This document shows, piece by piece, positions 51,670 through 63,842 of a stretch of 64,000 nt of DNA. Source of the stretch: Gigaspora rosea (lineage: Eukaryota > Glomeromycota > Glomeromycetes > Diversisporales > Gigasporaceae); NCBI GenBank assembly GCA_003550325.1, contig QKWP01000371.1, positions 100,549 to 164,548 on the forward strand. The letters are read 5' to 3'. The notes beneath the pieces were generated by a model that saw only the letters and a list, made by a program, of their open reading frames with translations, searched no databases and had not been told where the DNA came from. How positions within the stretch are numbered: position 1 is the first letter of the stretch; every line of letters begins with the position of its first letter. Both the position numbers and the translations under genes were made by a program.

Positions 51670-53430
51670 ATGGTACCCTGCGCAACTGTAAGAACCGAGC
51701 TTAAAACGGCGAGCGTTTCTACAGAAGACAACTATAGTACTTCAGATATCATATCTTCATCTCATTCTGAAGTACAACACTCCTTCAATACCTCTTTGCC
51801 ATCAACTAATACCAACTCTAACAACTATCCAATATCAGAAACTTACGATGAATCGCTACTTATAAAAGATTTTAGTGATGAAGAAATTGAAATTCCTACA
51901 AACTCCTTAAATGACAATTATTCTGACCTTAACTCTCCTGAAATATATAACCCAACAACATGTTACAATAAATTTCTTTACTATCATAGACTACAAACCC
52001 TACCTACTCCACAAACTGTAGGCACTTTCTTACAATATATACTAGAAAATTACCCCATGTTTTATTCAGACCAATATATTAAAATTTCTGTCAAACCACA
52101 TCCTCAAACTGACTATTTCTTCACAGAAGCACATATTTACCTTCCATATGAAAACTTACTACCAGGTCACTTTATAATTTCACTTTTAGGAGAGCTACCA
52201 ACCTTCTGTAATATAGAGCTTAAATCATTCAATAATAGTTTTCAAATACCAATCTTATCTAATAATCTCTTTTTTCCGACACCCAACTTACAACACTATA
52301 CAACATTAAACTCTAATACCAATACAAACTCTATATCCAATATTCAAACTAATGTGAACAATTTTAATACATCTCCAAATATACCAAATCAAACTATAAA
52401 ACTTGAACCTGAATATATCTCAATCCCTATAAAAATAGCCTCACTTAATACCAATGGTCTTTTACAACCAACAAAAAAACTTCTTATTGAAGAAATCTTA
52501 AATCAAAATCTATATGATATCTTTGGTCTTTTAGAAACTCATTTAACCCAAAAAGATGGCAGATTTCTAAACAACAAAATCAAAAACTATACTAGTTTCT
52601 GGAGCTCTTTCTCCAATCCACATCAAGCTAGTGTAGAAATTTTTATCCACAACAAAATCTCCAAATATGTTGCGCGCACTCACAATTTTAATGGCCATAT
52701 AATAGGTCTTGATCTACATTTTAAAAACACTCCTATTAGGCTACTTCAAATCTATATCCCTACTACTGAAAAAAAACAACTCCGAAAAGAAATACAAGAA
52801 CAAATTATCACATTGTGCCAAAATCCTAAATATCAATATATAATTATGGGAGACTTTAATAGTAAAAAAGCGAGAAAAAGAAGAACAAAAAGAATGATTT
52901 TCTTCCCAAAGATGGCTAACTGATTTAGAAATTGACTGAGCATTAGGTGTTCCTAACTCTCGAATTGACCGTTTTCTATCTAAAAAAACATCAATTCCCG
53001 AAACCCAACTTATCAAATATTTTATTAGTCACCAATACAAAGATATTTATCGTTTCTTCTTCCCTAACTCCTCAAATTTCATTTTTTAATGCTCAAATAT
53101 TCAGAGTAGAATAGATCAAATCTGGACTAATCTGAGTATTACAAATATAGATTATACAGATATTCTCTCAAACAGTTTGTTTGAACCAGATCACAATACT
53201 ATCATACTAGAATTATCTGTCATAATTAACAAACCAAAAACACGTAAACAACATAAAAGAAAAAAATTTCTTTGGAAAAACTGCACCAAAGAAAATCTTA
53301 AAAACTATGCAAACCAACCACACTCAACTTGCAAAAACTACATTCACAAATAGATCAAATTATTAACCAAAACCAGCTTAACAATTTTTGGAATAAACTT
53401 CAAAAAACTCTCATTAAAGCTGCTACCTAG
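51670..53430 (+). pseudogene. LINE-C N-terminal region and EEP endonuclease (broken)
   Basis: A Ser/Asn-rich N-terminal region of about 250 residues leads into the endonuclease: IKIASLNTNGLLQPT (first motif), DIFGLLETHLTQKDG (catalytic Glu) and YIIMGDFNSK (D-x-N motif), all within 51,670-52,923. Beyond a frameshift near 52,900 the domain continues with GVPNSRIDRFLSK, QSRIDQIWTN and LFEPDHNTIILEL (the D-H end motif). The role is target nicking; this copy is not functional. Confidence 0.85.
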
Positions 53431-54360
53431 AGATGGGCAAAATGCGGCATCTTAAAAAATTTCATGCAGATGCGGCATTCATGCAGCATGCAAGCATTAA
53501 TGCAACATGCATGTATGCAAAAATATTTTATCCACTGTATTTTCGCGAAATAACATGCAAGGTGTAATTTTGTATTTTGGCCTAAATTACTTATTCATAG
53601 AGCAAAATAACAATAAAGGGTGTTCTCAAGCCCCTTAGCATCTGTCGGAATGGGTCTAAGGGCAAATTTAATTAATAAAAAAATAGATTAATGAATCAAT
53701 TGTACTAGATGAATAAATATGTGATAAAAGTTTAATCGAAAATTTTCATTAGCAAAAGATCGTTTAACCAATCAAGGATATTTATCATTTCAATTAACAA
53801 AAGATGGAAGCCCAGATGTCCTTTTTTTTACAAAGTTGCTCTTATTAGTTGAAATTTTTCATTGATTTATTAGAAAAAACAATTGTTCAAGTATTTCCCT
53901 CTTTATATTATAGGTCTTCAAGATCATTATCAACGTAAACGAATTATCATCTTAACTACAATAATATTTTATTAGTATTAGAAAAAATATAAACACATTT
54001 ATACCTATTGGATTCAAAAAAAGTTGGGTTGAATAGTTTGGTTGTAGCAACATATTAAAAAATAAGCTATCTTAGTAAACCATTAAATATTCATTAGATA
54101 GTACAATAAGCATACTATTTATTGACATAATACCTGGAACTTGTTTAGCACAACCAGTCTGCAGACTTTGAACCAGACCCAGACTGAAACCAGGGTACTA
54201 GCCTCAAATTAGTTCTTATCTTAAGTGCACTTTTATGTTATTTGTCAAATAAAATTTTTTTTTTATGGGCAAAATGCAGCATTTTAAAAAATTTCATGCA
54301 GCATGCTGCATTCATGCAAATGCATGCAGCCATGCAATCATGCAAAAGTGCCCATCTCTA
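53428..54360. mobile_element. 933-bp non-autonomous hAT-like element nested in LINE-C
   Basis: The termini are TAGAGATGGGCAAAATGC and CATGCAAAAGTGCCCATCTCTA (in part), flanked by perfect CTGCTACC (53,420-53,427 and 54,361-54,368). The GAGATGGGC end is a recurrent hAT terminus. Subterminal GCATGCAT-type words are dense at both ends. There is no transposase frame. LINE-C reads directly across the site (LIKAAT-KHIPFYK) when the element and one flank are ignored. Confidence 0.93.
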
Positions 54361-54368
54361 CTGCTACC

Positions 54369-56970
54369 AAACATATTCCTTTTTACAAAATTAATACTAT
54401 TAAAGAAATTAAAGAAACTTCTTCATCAAAACAAACTCCTCTCTTTTACAGATTTAAAGAAATACAATATCTCAAAAATCATTTCTCCTCCTCCAACTTC
54501 CTTCCACTTTGTGAAAAATATATTCTACAATACCTGATTGTACATTTCAACTACTAGCACCTACTCTATTACAAATTAAAGAAGAATTTCAACAAATCAA
54601 AATTGCTCTTAATATTCAACAACATCAGACTATCTATAAAGAAATTCAACAAAAAATTGAAAACCATAACCAATCCTTTTTAGAAACCCCAAAACTTTTC
54701 TACAAAAAAATTCTTGAAAAATATAATAATATACATATTGATAGACTATCTATTGAAAACTCACTCCTTGCAGAACATAATGAAATTCTTAATGCAATTC
54801 ATAATCACTTTTCTGAATATTTTAAAGAAAAACCACTTCAACCAATTCCATCCTCTTCTGAATTCTATCATCTCTATGAACCATATCCCGAATTTGAAGA
54901 ATACTATCATAACTTATTCTAGGATATCACAAATCAAGAATGGCAGGAAATCTTAAATGATCTTCCAAACCAAAAGGCAGCAGGTCCCTCTGAAATCTGC
55001 TACGAACACATTAAACATGCTAGTCACAAAGCACAAACACTCTTTAAAAAATTTTTCAACAAATGTTTTCAACTTCAAAAAGTTTCTACAGATTGGAAGT
55101 CTTCGAATATATTCCTTATTCCAAAAAAATATATTTGGGATTTTACCTTAAATCAAGTCCGTCCAATTTCTATTATAGAACTCTTCAAAAAAACCTTTAC
55201 TAAAATATTTACTAAACGACTTGACCAAGTTATTTCTAATAACCATCTCCTATCTGATCTAAATTTTGCTGCTTCTAAAAACTCATCCACCCATATCCCT
55301 ATACAAATCCTTCATAATACTATCGAACACTACAAAATACACAACAAAGAAGTTTGGATTCTCTTTCAAGATATGTCTAAAGCATTTGACAAAATTAATA
55401 TTTCACGTCTTCAAGATACCTGTAAAAGAATTGGTATTCCTAGTTTGGGCATCAATTTAATCACTGAACTACATACATCAAGACAAGCAAGGATCATCAC
55501 TGCTCATGGTCTTACTTCACCTATTAACATTCAATCTGGAATAGAACAAGGAGAGACTTATTCTCCTCTACTTTGGAAAATTTACTATGATCCAATCCTT
55601 ACCTTTATTCACCAAAAATACCAAAATCAAATGCTCAAAATTACATCACAATCCCCTCTTGACATAATTACTAATACTACTGGTACTAGTATCTCAATAC
55701 CACCTTTAGCCTATATGGATGATACAACATGGCTCTGTGAAAACTCTGAAACTATGCAAAATATTCTCAATGATACATCTGAACTCTATAAAATTAATAA
55801 TATAGAAGTCAACCCTACAAAATCTGATTTACTTCATATTCAATCTAAACCCTACAAGTCCCAAACAATATCCCTTTTATTCAATAACCAACCTATTCTA
55901 CCCAGAAAGTCCAATGATGTCATTAGATACTTAGGTATCTATTTTGATGGAAATGGTTCAACTAAACCAATATTTGATACAATTATTAACAAAATTGAAA
56001 ACTTTATTTGTCAAATAAAATACAAAAAACTTACACCCTTACAAATTTCATCACTTTTCAACCTTATACTCCAACCCTCTATTGAATATCTTCTACAAAT
56101 ATGCATTATTCATAAAAATCTTCAAACCAAACTATCTAGACTCTTTACTATTCAAACAAAAAAAATGCTATCCATTGCTAAAAATACTAACAATATAGTT
56201 CTTACCAATCCTATAACATTTAATTTACCTACCCACAACAATTTGATTCAAAAAACAAGTGCTTCTAATATTAAACATATATTTAATACTAGTCCAATTC
56301 TCAAAAATATAGGTCTTACCCGTATTAAATCATGGTTAACTAAAATATAGTCTCCCAGTCTTACTCAAAATCTACTTATTTCACATACTCATAAAACAAA
56401 AAATTTTATACTCATTTTTCACCTTTTACAATTAGCCAAAAACAATATTACATTATCAAACCTCTCACTTAATTCCTATTGCCCAGATTTTCTCTCTAAT
56501 ATACACCTAATCTATGATATTCTTCCTCCAAACCCACAAACTTCTACAATTAATAGTTTGAAAAACAACCGGTTACTATTTATTAAACAAATTACAACTG
56601 CAAACAATAAATATATCCTTCTATGGAATAACATTTATTTATGTACTAACAAATCTACTAAAGGCCATCAACCTTTATGGTTTTCCAATATCCTCCAGTC
56701 TATACAAGATAACACAATTACAACTACATGGCCTCATTGTAACTTACCCTCAATTAACTCCTTTATTAATACAACATATCTTCTTTCTCCTTTATTAACT
56801 TCCAATTCTTTTTCACTTATACAAATACACTATAACTCTAACAATAATCTCTTTTTTATCACATCAAACTTCTTTATCAAAAACCACAACATACAGTATA
56901 AACTCCTCAGATTTAGGTTTTATACAACTACTACCCCATACTCTTCCATCTTTAAATACCCTTTCTTCAT
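54369..56970 (+). pseudogene. LINE-C reverse transcriptase and connection (broken)
   Basis: After the nested element come a linker and the fingers (QEWQEILNDLPNQKAAGPSE, NIFLIPKK, LNQVRPISIIELFKK). Palm A is FQDMSKAFDKINISR, palm B is GIEQGETYSPLLWKIYYD, and the catalytic box is LAYMDDTTWLCEN. The clean part of the RT is the frame 55,373-56,350. Stops and frame changes lie both before and after it. YMDD is shared with LINE-B, and the overall RT sequence is close to LINE-B and more distant from LINE-A. Confidence 0.88.
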
Positions 56971-57185
56971 TTAATCTTCCCTACAACCAAATTAGCAAAC
57001 TCAAAAATCCAACATATATTCAAATAGATTACAAAGAAATTCTTGCTCTAATCCATATATTCAACCTCACTACTGCCACAACTCCCTCTCAATCTATACC
57101 ACAAATTCATATTCCTACACAAAAGATACAGCTTATACACCATCTAACCAATCATACTATCTACCAACATCAACTTACTAGTCTT

Positions 57186-58385
57186 TTGACACTCATTCAA
57201 AATCTAACTTCACAAGATCTTTACTTCTATACAGATGCTTCAATCCAAAATTTACAATTTTCAAATATCAAATTTGGTATTGGCTGGATTTGTGAAAACA
57301 ATACCTCTATTAAATTCAATGCAGCTACTACTCCATATCCAGATTCAACACGAACTGAACTTGAAGCAATTATTTCCCTTCTCCTTACAATTCCTAATAA
57401 TACTCATATAAATATTCATTTAGATAACAATTCTGCAATCAAAAATCTAAAACAAATACACTCTTCTAAAACTATACAAAACAAAAATTGGGATATCATA
57501 TCTATTATTAATCAAATTAAATATATCAAAAACATCTCATTTACCTTACACAAAGTTAAATCACATCTTAATTTTTTTCATAATCAAGCAGACCTACTTG
57601 CAAAACATGGAACTAACAAACCAATACTCAAAATTACCTATAATTTTCTAAATTTACCAATCTATTTTATGTGGAACAATTATCTTATTCCTTTCAAAAT
57701 ACGTACTTTTATTAAAAACATATATACTATACAAGAGCTATACTCCTGGACTACTCTTAAAATATTTAAAAACACATTTGAAATTAATTGGGCACTTTGT
57801 TTTGCTATTCTAAACACACTTGAATACAATCATTTCAAATATTCTTTCAGAATTAAAATCTTAACTAATAATCTCCCAACAATGGAAAACCTTCATATCT
57901 GCTATCCATATCTATATCTTACTTTAAGCTGCTCTGATACTGAAGATACTCTACATATACTTATCTGTTCAAACAATAACAATAATATCCAACAATCTAT
58001 AATTAGTATAATTACTGAAACACTTACATCTCTCAAAATTACTACTATATCCAAAGTTACAATTCTTAATATTCTTCTCCAATTCACACTTAACACACCT
58101 AGCCCAAAATATAAACTTCTTCTACACTATATCATTGGAATTTACTCTTCTAATGTTTTTGAAAATATTAAATCACTCACTACTAAACAAACTAAATTAT
58201 TCCTTACTAATTTGTCTAACAATCTCTTAGATTGGTTCCAAAATATTATTTGGTCTTCTCGAAATATCTCTCAACATCAATGGGAACATGCTCGCAATAT
58301 AACTTCAAAAATAAAAAAAAGAAAATATTTTTTCCAAGCACACCCCATACAACAATTACATCAATATCAAATATATCTCATATAG
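57186..58385 (+). pseudogene. LINE-C RNase H and C-terminal region
   Basis: A 399-codon open stretch contains LYFYTDASIQNL (first Asp), FGIGWICENN, STRTELEAIISLL (Glu), INIHLDNNSAIKNL (Asp) and TLHKVKSHLNFFHNQADLLA (last block). A reduced Cys-His finger follows, as LSCSDTEDTLHILIC. The C-terminal part is basic (SKIKKRKYFFQA). It is part of a dead LINE polyprotein. Confidence 0.85.
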
Positions 58386-58670
58386 ATTTCTCTTATTTTA
58401 TAGAAAAATGGTTTCTACAAGGTTTTCCTCTAACAAACTGTATACAATAATGTCATGATATATGCCAGAGGTCTCCTCCAACCTATTCTAGCTAGTTAAT
58501 TAATTTGAAATAATTAATCATAGCATATATAGATAATAGGGGGTATAATGTCACATTGGGTGCCTGTTTACAGTAATACAAATGTAGTTTTGAAATCTTT
58601 AAATGTAAATTTTATTATTCTTTTTACTTAAATAAAGTTTCAACTATGGCATTTTAATAATAAAAAAAAA

Positions 58671-58687
58671 AAAATTAGTACAATTTA
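58671..58687. repeat. Right target-site duplication of LINE-C
   Basis: AAAATTAGTACAATTTA matches the left copy base for base. Confidence 0.95.
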
Positions 58688-58722
58688 TAAAAAAAAAAAA
58701 GAGAAAAATAGAGACCCATTAC

Positions 58723-58961
58723 TATACATGAGGACGAAAGCATTTCGGGTTCTAAAACCCGAAATTAAAATTTGAAGACGAAATTGTTTTTGACCTATTT
58801 TACTTGAAAGATGAAATTATTTGATACTTTTTTTGAATAGACGAAATTATAAGGAATATATCTATATAAATTTTATTTGCTCTTTCTTATAAAAAATTTT
58901 AATTTTCTCTAATGAAGACGAAATAGGTCTTTTTCAAAAATCAATTTCGGTGGCATCACTA
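58723..58961. mobile_element. 239-bp hAT-like MITE, copy 2
   Basis: It has the same length and orientation as the element at 21,033-21,271, with only about a dozen differences by eye. The flanks CCCATTAC (58,715-58,722) and CCCATCAC (58,962-58,969) form an 8-bp duplication with one mismatch. Confidence 0.9.
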
Positions 58962-58983
58962 CCCATCACACAGCAACTCCATA

Positions 58984-59244
58984 TATAGTTGGGGGTGAAA
59001 TTCATTTTCAATTTTTTTAATTTCAACAATAATTTCAACAATAATTTCAACATTTTAATATGTTTATAAATTAAACCTAAAACAATTATTGTATTTGATT
59101 TAGCTTAGTTTTAATTAATTTTTGATATAATTTAAATTAATTTTTAATATTGAAAAACTAATTTCACCAATTTTACCATCAAGTAATTTCAACAATTTTA
59201 ACAAAAACATCTTATTATAAAGAGTAATTTCACCCCCATCTATA
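58984..59244. mobile_element. 261-bp hAT-like MITE
   Basis: The termini TATAGTTGGGGGTGAAATT and AATTTCACCCCCATCTATA are inverted repeats, flanked by ACTCCATA on both sides (58,976-58,983 and 59,245-59,252). Shifting the boundary by one base each side gives a 10-bp duplication, so the exact length is ambiguous. The interior is AT-rich with TTTCAACAATAA tandem words and no ORF. Confidence 0.85.
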
Positions 59245-59252
59245 ACTCCATA

Positions 59253-61897
59253 TGATCAGCTAATCATATTTGTAATTGGCGATCATATATAACAGATACC
59301 CATATTCTATCATAAATAAGTACCCACTTTTTTGAAATTTTAAACTCAAATATCTTGACAACTATCTAATCAAACTTAATAACAATTTATTTATTTAAAT
59401 TTATATTAGGCATCTCCTGTGAGAGATATATCTCCTGTGGGAAGATATATATCCCATGCTAGTTGGCCAATCAAAAAACAGAAATATTATGTAATTGACA
59501 CTAGCCCAAATCATGTGCAACCAATCACGTATAATCATATATAACAAAAACAACAATTTTGGAAATAAACTCCAATTATATTCACTTCAAATCCAATCAA
59601 AAAGCAATAACAACTAGATATTTTTTATTAAGATTTTTATTTAATTTAAAAGTTAATATATTTAACTCGGTCAATTATATCATAAATTTGTATACGCGAT
59701 ACAACTTCATGATTTAGAATTTAAGCAAAATTTTGCAATAAAGTATAATCGCCCGCTTATACAGCTATAATACTGGTTTTTATAAAGGTCAACCTTTTCT
59801 TCTAACTCTCGGGGACTTCTTTATATATTTGGCAAGCAAGCCAGTTGTGCAAGATAACTGGCAGTGGGTGCTCTTGGTACAAGAAATTCTGGTGAAAGTT
59901 TTTTTTCGTCAATGAAGGTTTTATAGTTTGGCTAGGCAGTGAACTAAAAAATGAGTTTTTCAATATACTCTCTAAAGGTTTTGGTTACAAGAACATATTT
60001 GATCGTACACCTACTATCATATTCTTGCTCAAAGTCTTTTTTTTCTGAAATTTTGGATGAAAAGTGAAAAATTCAGTGTACTCCTCCAAAAGATCAGCAT
60101 TGTTGTTTCTATCCTAATCGGAAGAAGGCATGCAGACAGATGCGTAATGAGATGTGATGCAATGGAGTAGGCAGATCTGCAGAAAATAAATTCTAGATTG
60201 TTCCTTTATTTCTCTTTTATGTACATATAATGCTTTGGCGAGGTGTTTCCTTGTGCAGTATTATATAATTTTTATCGCTTATTAACACCTTCATAGTCTA
60301 TTTTTTCTTTGCTGTTTCTTTGGTTTTTCTTTTTTGTTTTATTTTTTCTTGAATGTATAATTTTGGTTTTTGGTTAATTTTGTTGGGTATTTAGTTTTGT
60401 CCCCTATTTAATCTTCCCCTTGTTTTTATTCTTCTTTATGAGAAGCTTAGAGAAGGAGTTTTTAAGAGAGTAGGTTATAAAGCATAGTTGGTTTGTAACT
60501 ATAGCTAACGAATTTTTTTTTTTGGCTTATACGTAAGTCAATACAGCTGGTCGCATCTGGAAGCAAAATTTATTTTGTAGCCGGATAAGGTTTCTGTTGA
60601 TTGTAAATGTATTAAAAAAGAATTTTTAGTAATAATAAATCTATAAGATTTCAGCAGAATTGCCAAAGTCCTAAAAAAAAAAATAATAATAATGAAAAAA
60701 ACTAAATCTAGAGACTATACCCAGTTCAAGTATTACTTGAGTTACCCTAGTAACCGGATAACCAGATAATAACAATAATAAATCTAGAGATTATATAAGT
60801 ATTTTTGATATCCAGGTAATAACTACACTAATTAAATTTCAATTTGTAGATGATCAATCTGATCAATCACCATAATACAATCGTAATCAATTTTTTTTTC
60901 AGAGGTCAGCTAAAGCCAAAAACATCACAAGATTACCAGTTTGCTATACATAAACCACTTCTATTCTCGATGTATCTGGCCCTTTTTTTAGCAAATCTAA
61001 TATTTGTTAATATGTGTGTGAGTAATAGGTACATATGCATGCATGATAAGACAAGAAAGTTTTGAATAATTTACAGATATGACTAGAATTAATATCAATT
61101 ACTTATGAAAATCGATAATAAATTTTTGTTATAAACTGGCAGTGCGCTTCGCTACGATTAATAAATTAAACTATGTATAGCTAATACTTATCCAATTATT
61201 TAATCAATTGGACAGATTTGTGATCATTATTAGTGTTACAGTATAATCTCTCCAAACCGATTATGCCAAAATTGATAACCTGTAACAACTGATAAAATAA
61301 AGTAATCAATATAATAATAAGAGTTTTAGTAACTCAAAATAATATACAAAATAATAAATGTACACAATCAGAAAAATTCAAACCAAACCTTTGTTTTTAC
61401 TAAAATTGCAAAAATTGGTATAAAAAGCCATTTTTAGTATCATAACCAAAAATTTGACTTATATGATTTTACTATTTATCTTACACATAATTTAATACAA
61501 ATGCTAACTCTAACTTAAATGAGCTTGACAATTTTTAGTATGCTGCAAATACAGTTATATATTTGTACTTTTTTGAAGATAATACTAGAAAAGATGATAA
61601 TTGTCTAGGATTTTTAAAAAAACTTGCATAACTCGCATAATTTAGTACTTATACATATAAAAAATTTCTATTGTCAACCTAGCATTATTTATATTATATA
61701 GACTAAATTATTCTGAATGTTATTAAGTCTGTTATATTATATTCTAATGTTGGTATAATTCCAATTAGAGTTATGTAAATAATGCTGGCCAACTATTATA
61801 GTACCCAATACACTTTTAAAGATTAATAATTAAAACTAAATAACTATTTAATATTTTTCTCGTTGCTATGCAATGGGTTTACAGCTAGTTAAAATAA
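59253..61897. other. Long AT-rich spacer without a recognised gene
   Basis: GTGAGAGATATATCTCCTGT and related words occur near 59,420-59,450. The tract 59,800-60,200 is somewhat more GC-rich but has no long frame. The short frame at 60,850-61,065 has no domain. No RNA gene is seen. Confidence 0.45.
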
Positions 61898-62545
61898 AAA
61901 AAATTTCATTGAATATGGTCAAGAACTCATAGAGATATCTTTGATGAAGGTTCCTATAAACAATTTTAGCGCAGCTTCTTTGTTATATATATTTTTAAAA
62001 GTAAAAACTTTTATCAAAAATATCTCTGTAAATTTTTAACCAAATTTAATGATTTTTTTATTTTAATTATACAAATCTGTAAAATTTAAATAAAAAAATT
62101 TTTATTGAATTTGGTTAAAAATTCGCAGAGATATCTTTAATAAAAGTTTTTTATTTTTAAAAATATATATAACAAAAAAACTGCGCCAAAATTGTTTAAA
62201 GAAACTTTATCAAAAATATCCCTATAAGTTCTTGACCAAATTTGATGAAAACTTTTTTATTTTAATTCTATGAATCTATAGAATTTAAATAAAAAATTTT
62301 CATTAAATTTAGTTAGTACCTTGTATAGATATTTTTGATGAAAGTTTTTTTATTTCTAAAAACATGATTTCACAAAGAAGCTATACCAAAATAATTTATA
62401 GGAACTTTTATTAAAGATATCTCTATGAGTTTTTGACCAAATTTGGTTAAATTTTTTTATTTTAATTCTATGAATTTATAGAATTCAAATAAAAAATTTT
62501 CATCAAATTTGGTCAAAAAACTCATAGAGATAATATTAATAAAAG
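61898..62545. repeat. Array of alternately inverted modules, about 200-bp full period
   Basis: The module AATTTGGTCAAGAACTCATA plus GAGATATCTTTGATGAAAG occurs forward near 61,903, 62,099, 62,296 and 62,497, and reversed near 62,005, 62,200 and 62,399. It therefore alternates in orientation about every 100 bp with 80-90% resemblance by eye. Between modules lie paired words such as AACAATTTTAGCGCAGCTTC and its reverse. No coding content is seen. The array could have grown from a fold-back element by repeated unequal exchange. Confidence 0.85.
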
Positions 62546-62950
62546 TTTTTAAAATATTTAAACAATCTATATAGTGCAAATAGAATTTCCAAATACATAG
62601 TGCAAATAGTAATTGCCATAGTACAAGTAGTGTTTATCATAGTATAAATAGTAGTTTCTATTATAAAGTTACTAAAAATAAAAAGATTTGCAAAAAAACT
62701 TCAAAAATAACCAAAAAATTATTATAAATAGAAAAATTTGTATAAAAAACCCCAAAAATAAGCAAACTAATACCTGACCTATTTATGTATATTTTGGGTG
62801 CCTATTGAATTTGTTCAAGGTTACAAATATATCTAGTTTATAGTCTATTTAGAATTTCAGTTTTGACTTTAGCTTAGTTTTAGCTACAAATAAAATAGTC
62901 TGAATTAAAATTTTTGTACAAAATAATATATTATATTTTTTTTTAATAAA
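62546..62950. other. AT-rich spacer with short tandem words
   Basis: Near 62,570-62,650 phrases of the form ATAGTGCAAATAG / ATAGTACAAGTAG repeat four times. The rest is AT-rich. No gene is seen. Confidence 0.5.
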
Positions 62951-63126
62951 GAATTAGGGGCGTGCCATTTATTACATAATATTTTTTATTTAGTAGCCAC
63001 CTCTACTCATGTATGGTATAATCATTTTATTTAATACTAATTGATTAATATAATATATAGACGTGATCACTATCTCTGATCATGTATCTATGATAAAATT
63101 ACATAATAAATGGCATGCCCCTTACT
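62951..63126. mobile_element. MITE-like inverted repeat
   Basis: AGGGGCGTGCCATTTATTAC at the left is mirrored by TAATAAATGGCATGCCCCT at the right, with about 28 bp arms and one or two mismatches. No target duplication or ORF is clear. Confidence 0.6.
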
Positions 63127-63596
63127 AATAGATTTGTACTTAAAAAAAAATAATAATAAAATAAAAAAATAAAATAAAGTGATTAAATAAAAATCAAATG
63201 CTTCATCTCTTATGTAAGTTATTAATAGCCCTAAATAGCTTAAATAAAAATTTCCAAGTTCTAAAAATAGATACTTTAAAAACAAAAAAAAAATCAAATG
63301 CTTTATACCAAATAAATAAAAATACTTCAATTATATGGTTCAATTGCTAAAGGTATAAAATTAGCCAAAAGTTCAAGATTGTAAAGAAAATGCAATAAAT
63401 CATATAATTTTTTAGGGGGTAGGGGTTACTACTTTATTGTGCCCTATATATATAGTAAAATAGCCAATAATATTGAAGTATTTATTATAATAAAAATTGC
63501 AGAAAGTTGCTATATAGTATAGTCTAAATTTTACTATATTAATTAATAATTATTGATTAAGTAAACTTGTTTAAAATATCAAAATACATATACCAT
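63127..63596. other. AT-rich spacer
   Basis: No gene recognised. A short minus-strand frame at 63,088-63,330 is Leu/Tyr/Phe-rich low-complexity sequence. Confidence 0.5.
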
Positions 63597-63842
63597 AAAG
63601 TTCTGAATATAAGCAACCCCCTAAGCCACACATTTTGGCCAAATTTTTTCAGAGGGTTGCTTAAATTCAGGACTTTAAAATATTCGATTTTATTGGTCAA
63701 TATATCTTATATATAAATAACCAATAAAGTTTATATAAATTTTATATATATTTAGCAGAGGTTGTTTATTTTATTTTTTAGTATTTTGATCTCAAAATGT
63801 GGAGTTGCTTATTTTTGGGGGTTGCTTATATTCGGGACTTTA
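63597..63842. mobile_element. 246-bp MITE with extra internal repeat of its end
   Basis: The left end TAAAGTTCTGAATATAAGCA and following ACCCCC match the reverse of the right end GGGGGTTGCTTATATTCGGG plus ACTTTA. A second reversed copy of the end (GGGTTGCTTAAATTCAGGAC) lies inside near 63,653. It has no ORF. Confidence 0.7.

Larger units (their letters stand above)
51234..58670 (+). mobile_element. LINE-C, full-length non-LTR retrotransposon between 17-bp target duplications
   Basis: About 7.4 kb including two nested hAT-like insertions (51,286-51,665 and 53,428-54,360). The order is an N-terminal region, EEP endonuclease, RT with YMDD, connection, RNase H and C-terminal finger, ending in TAATAA plus A-rich tail. 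Coding starts almost at the left end: GTGGAGGACCAAGATTATG opens the frame that continues across the first nested insertion, so either there is hardly any 5' UTR or the copy is slightly 5'-truncated. Several stops and frameshifts are spread along it, so it is dead. The perfect duplications show that it is not ancient. Confidence 0.93.

Noticed and set aside
60850-61065. 71-codon plus-strand frame
   Set aside because: Isolated in a gene-free AT-rich spacer, no domain and no exon partners.
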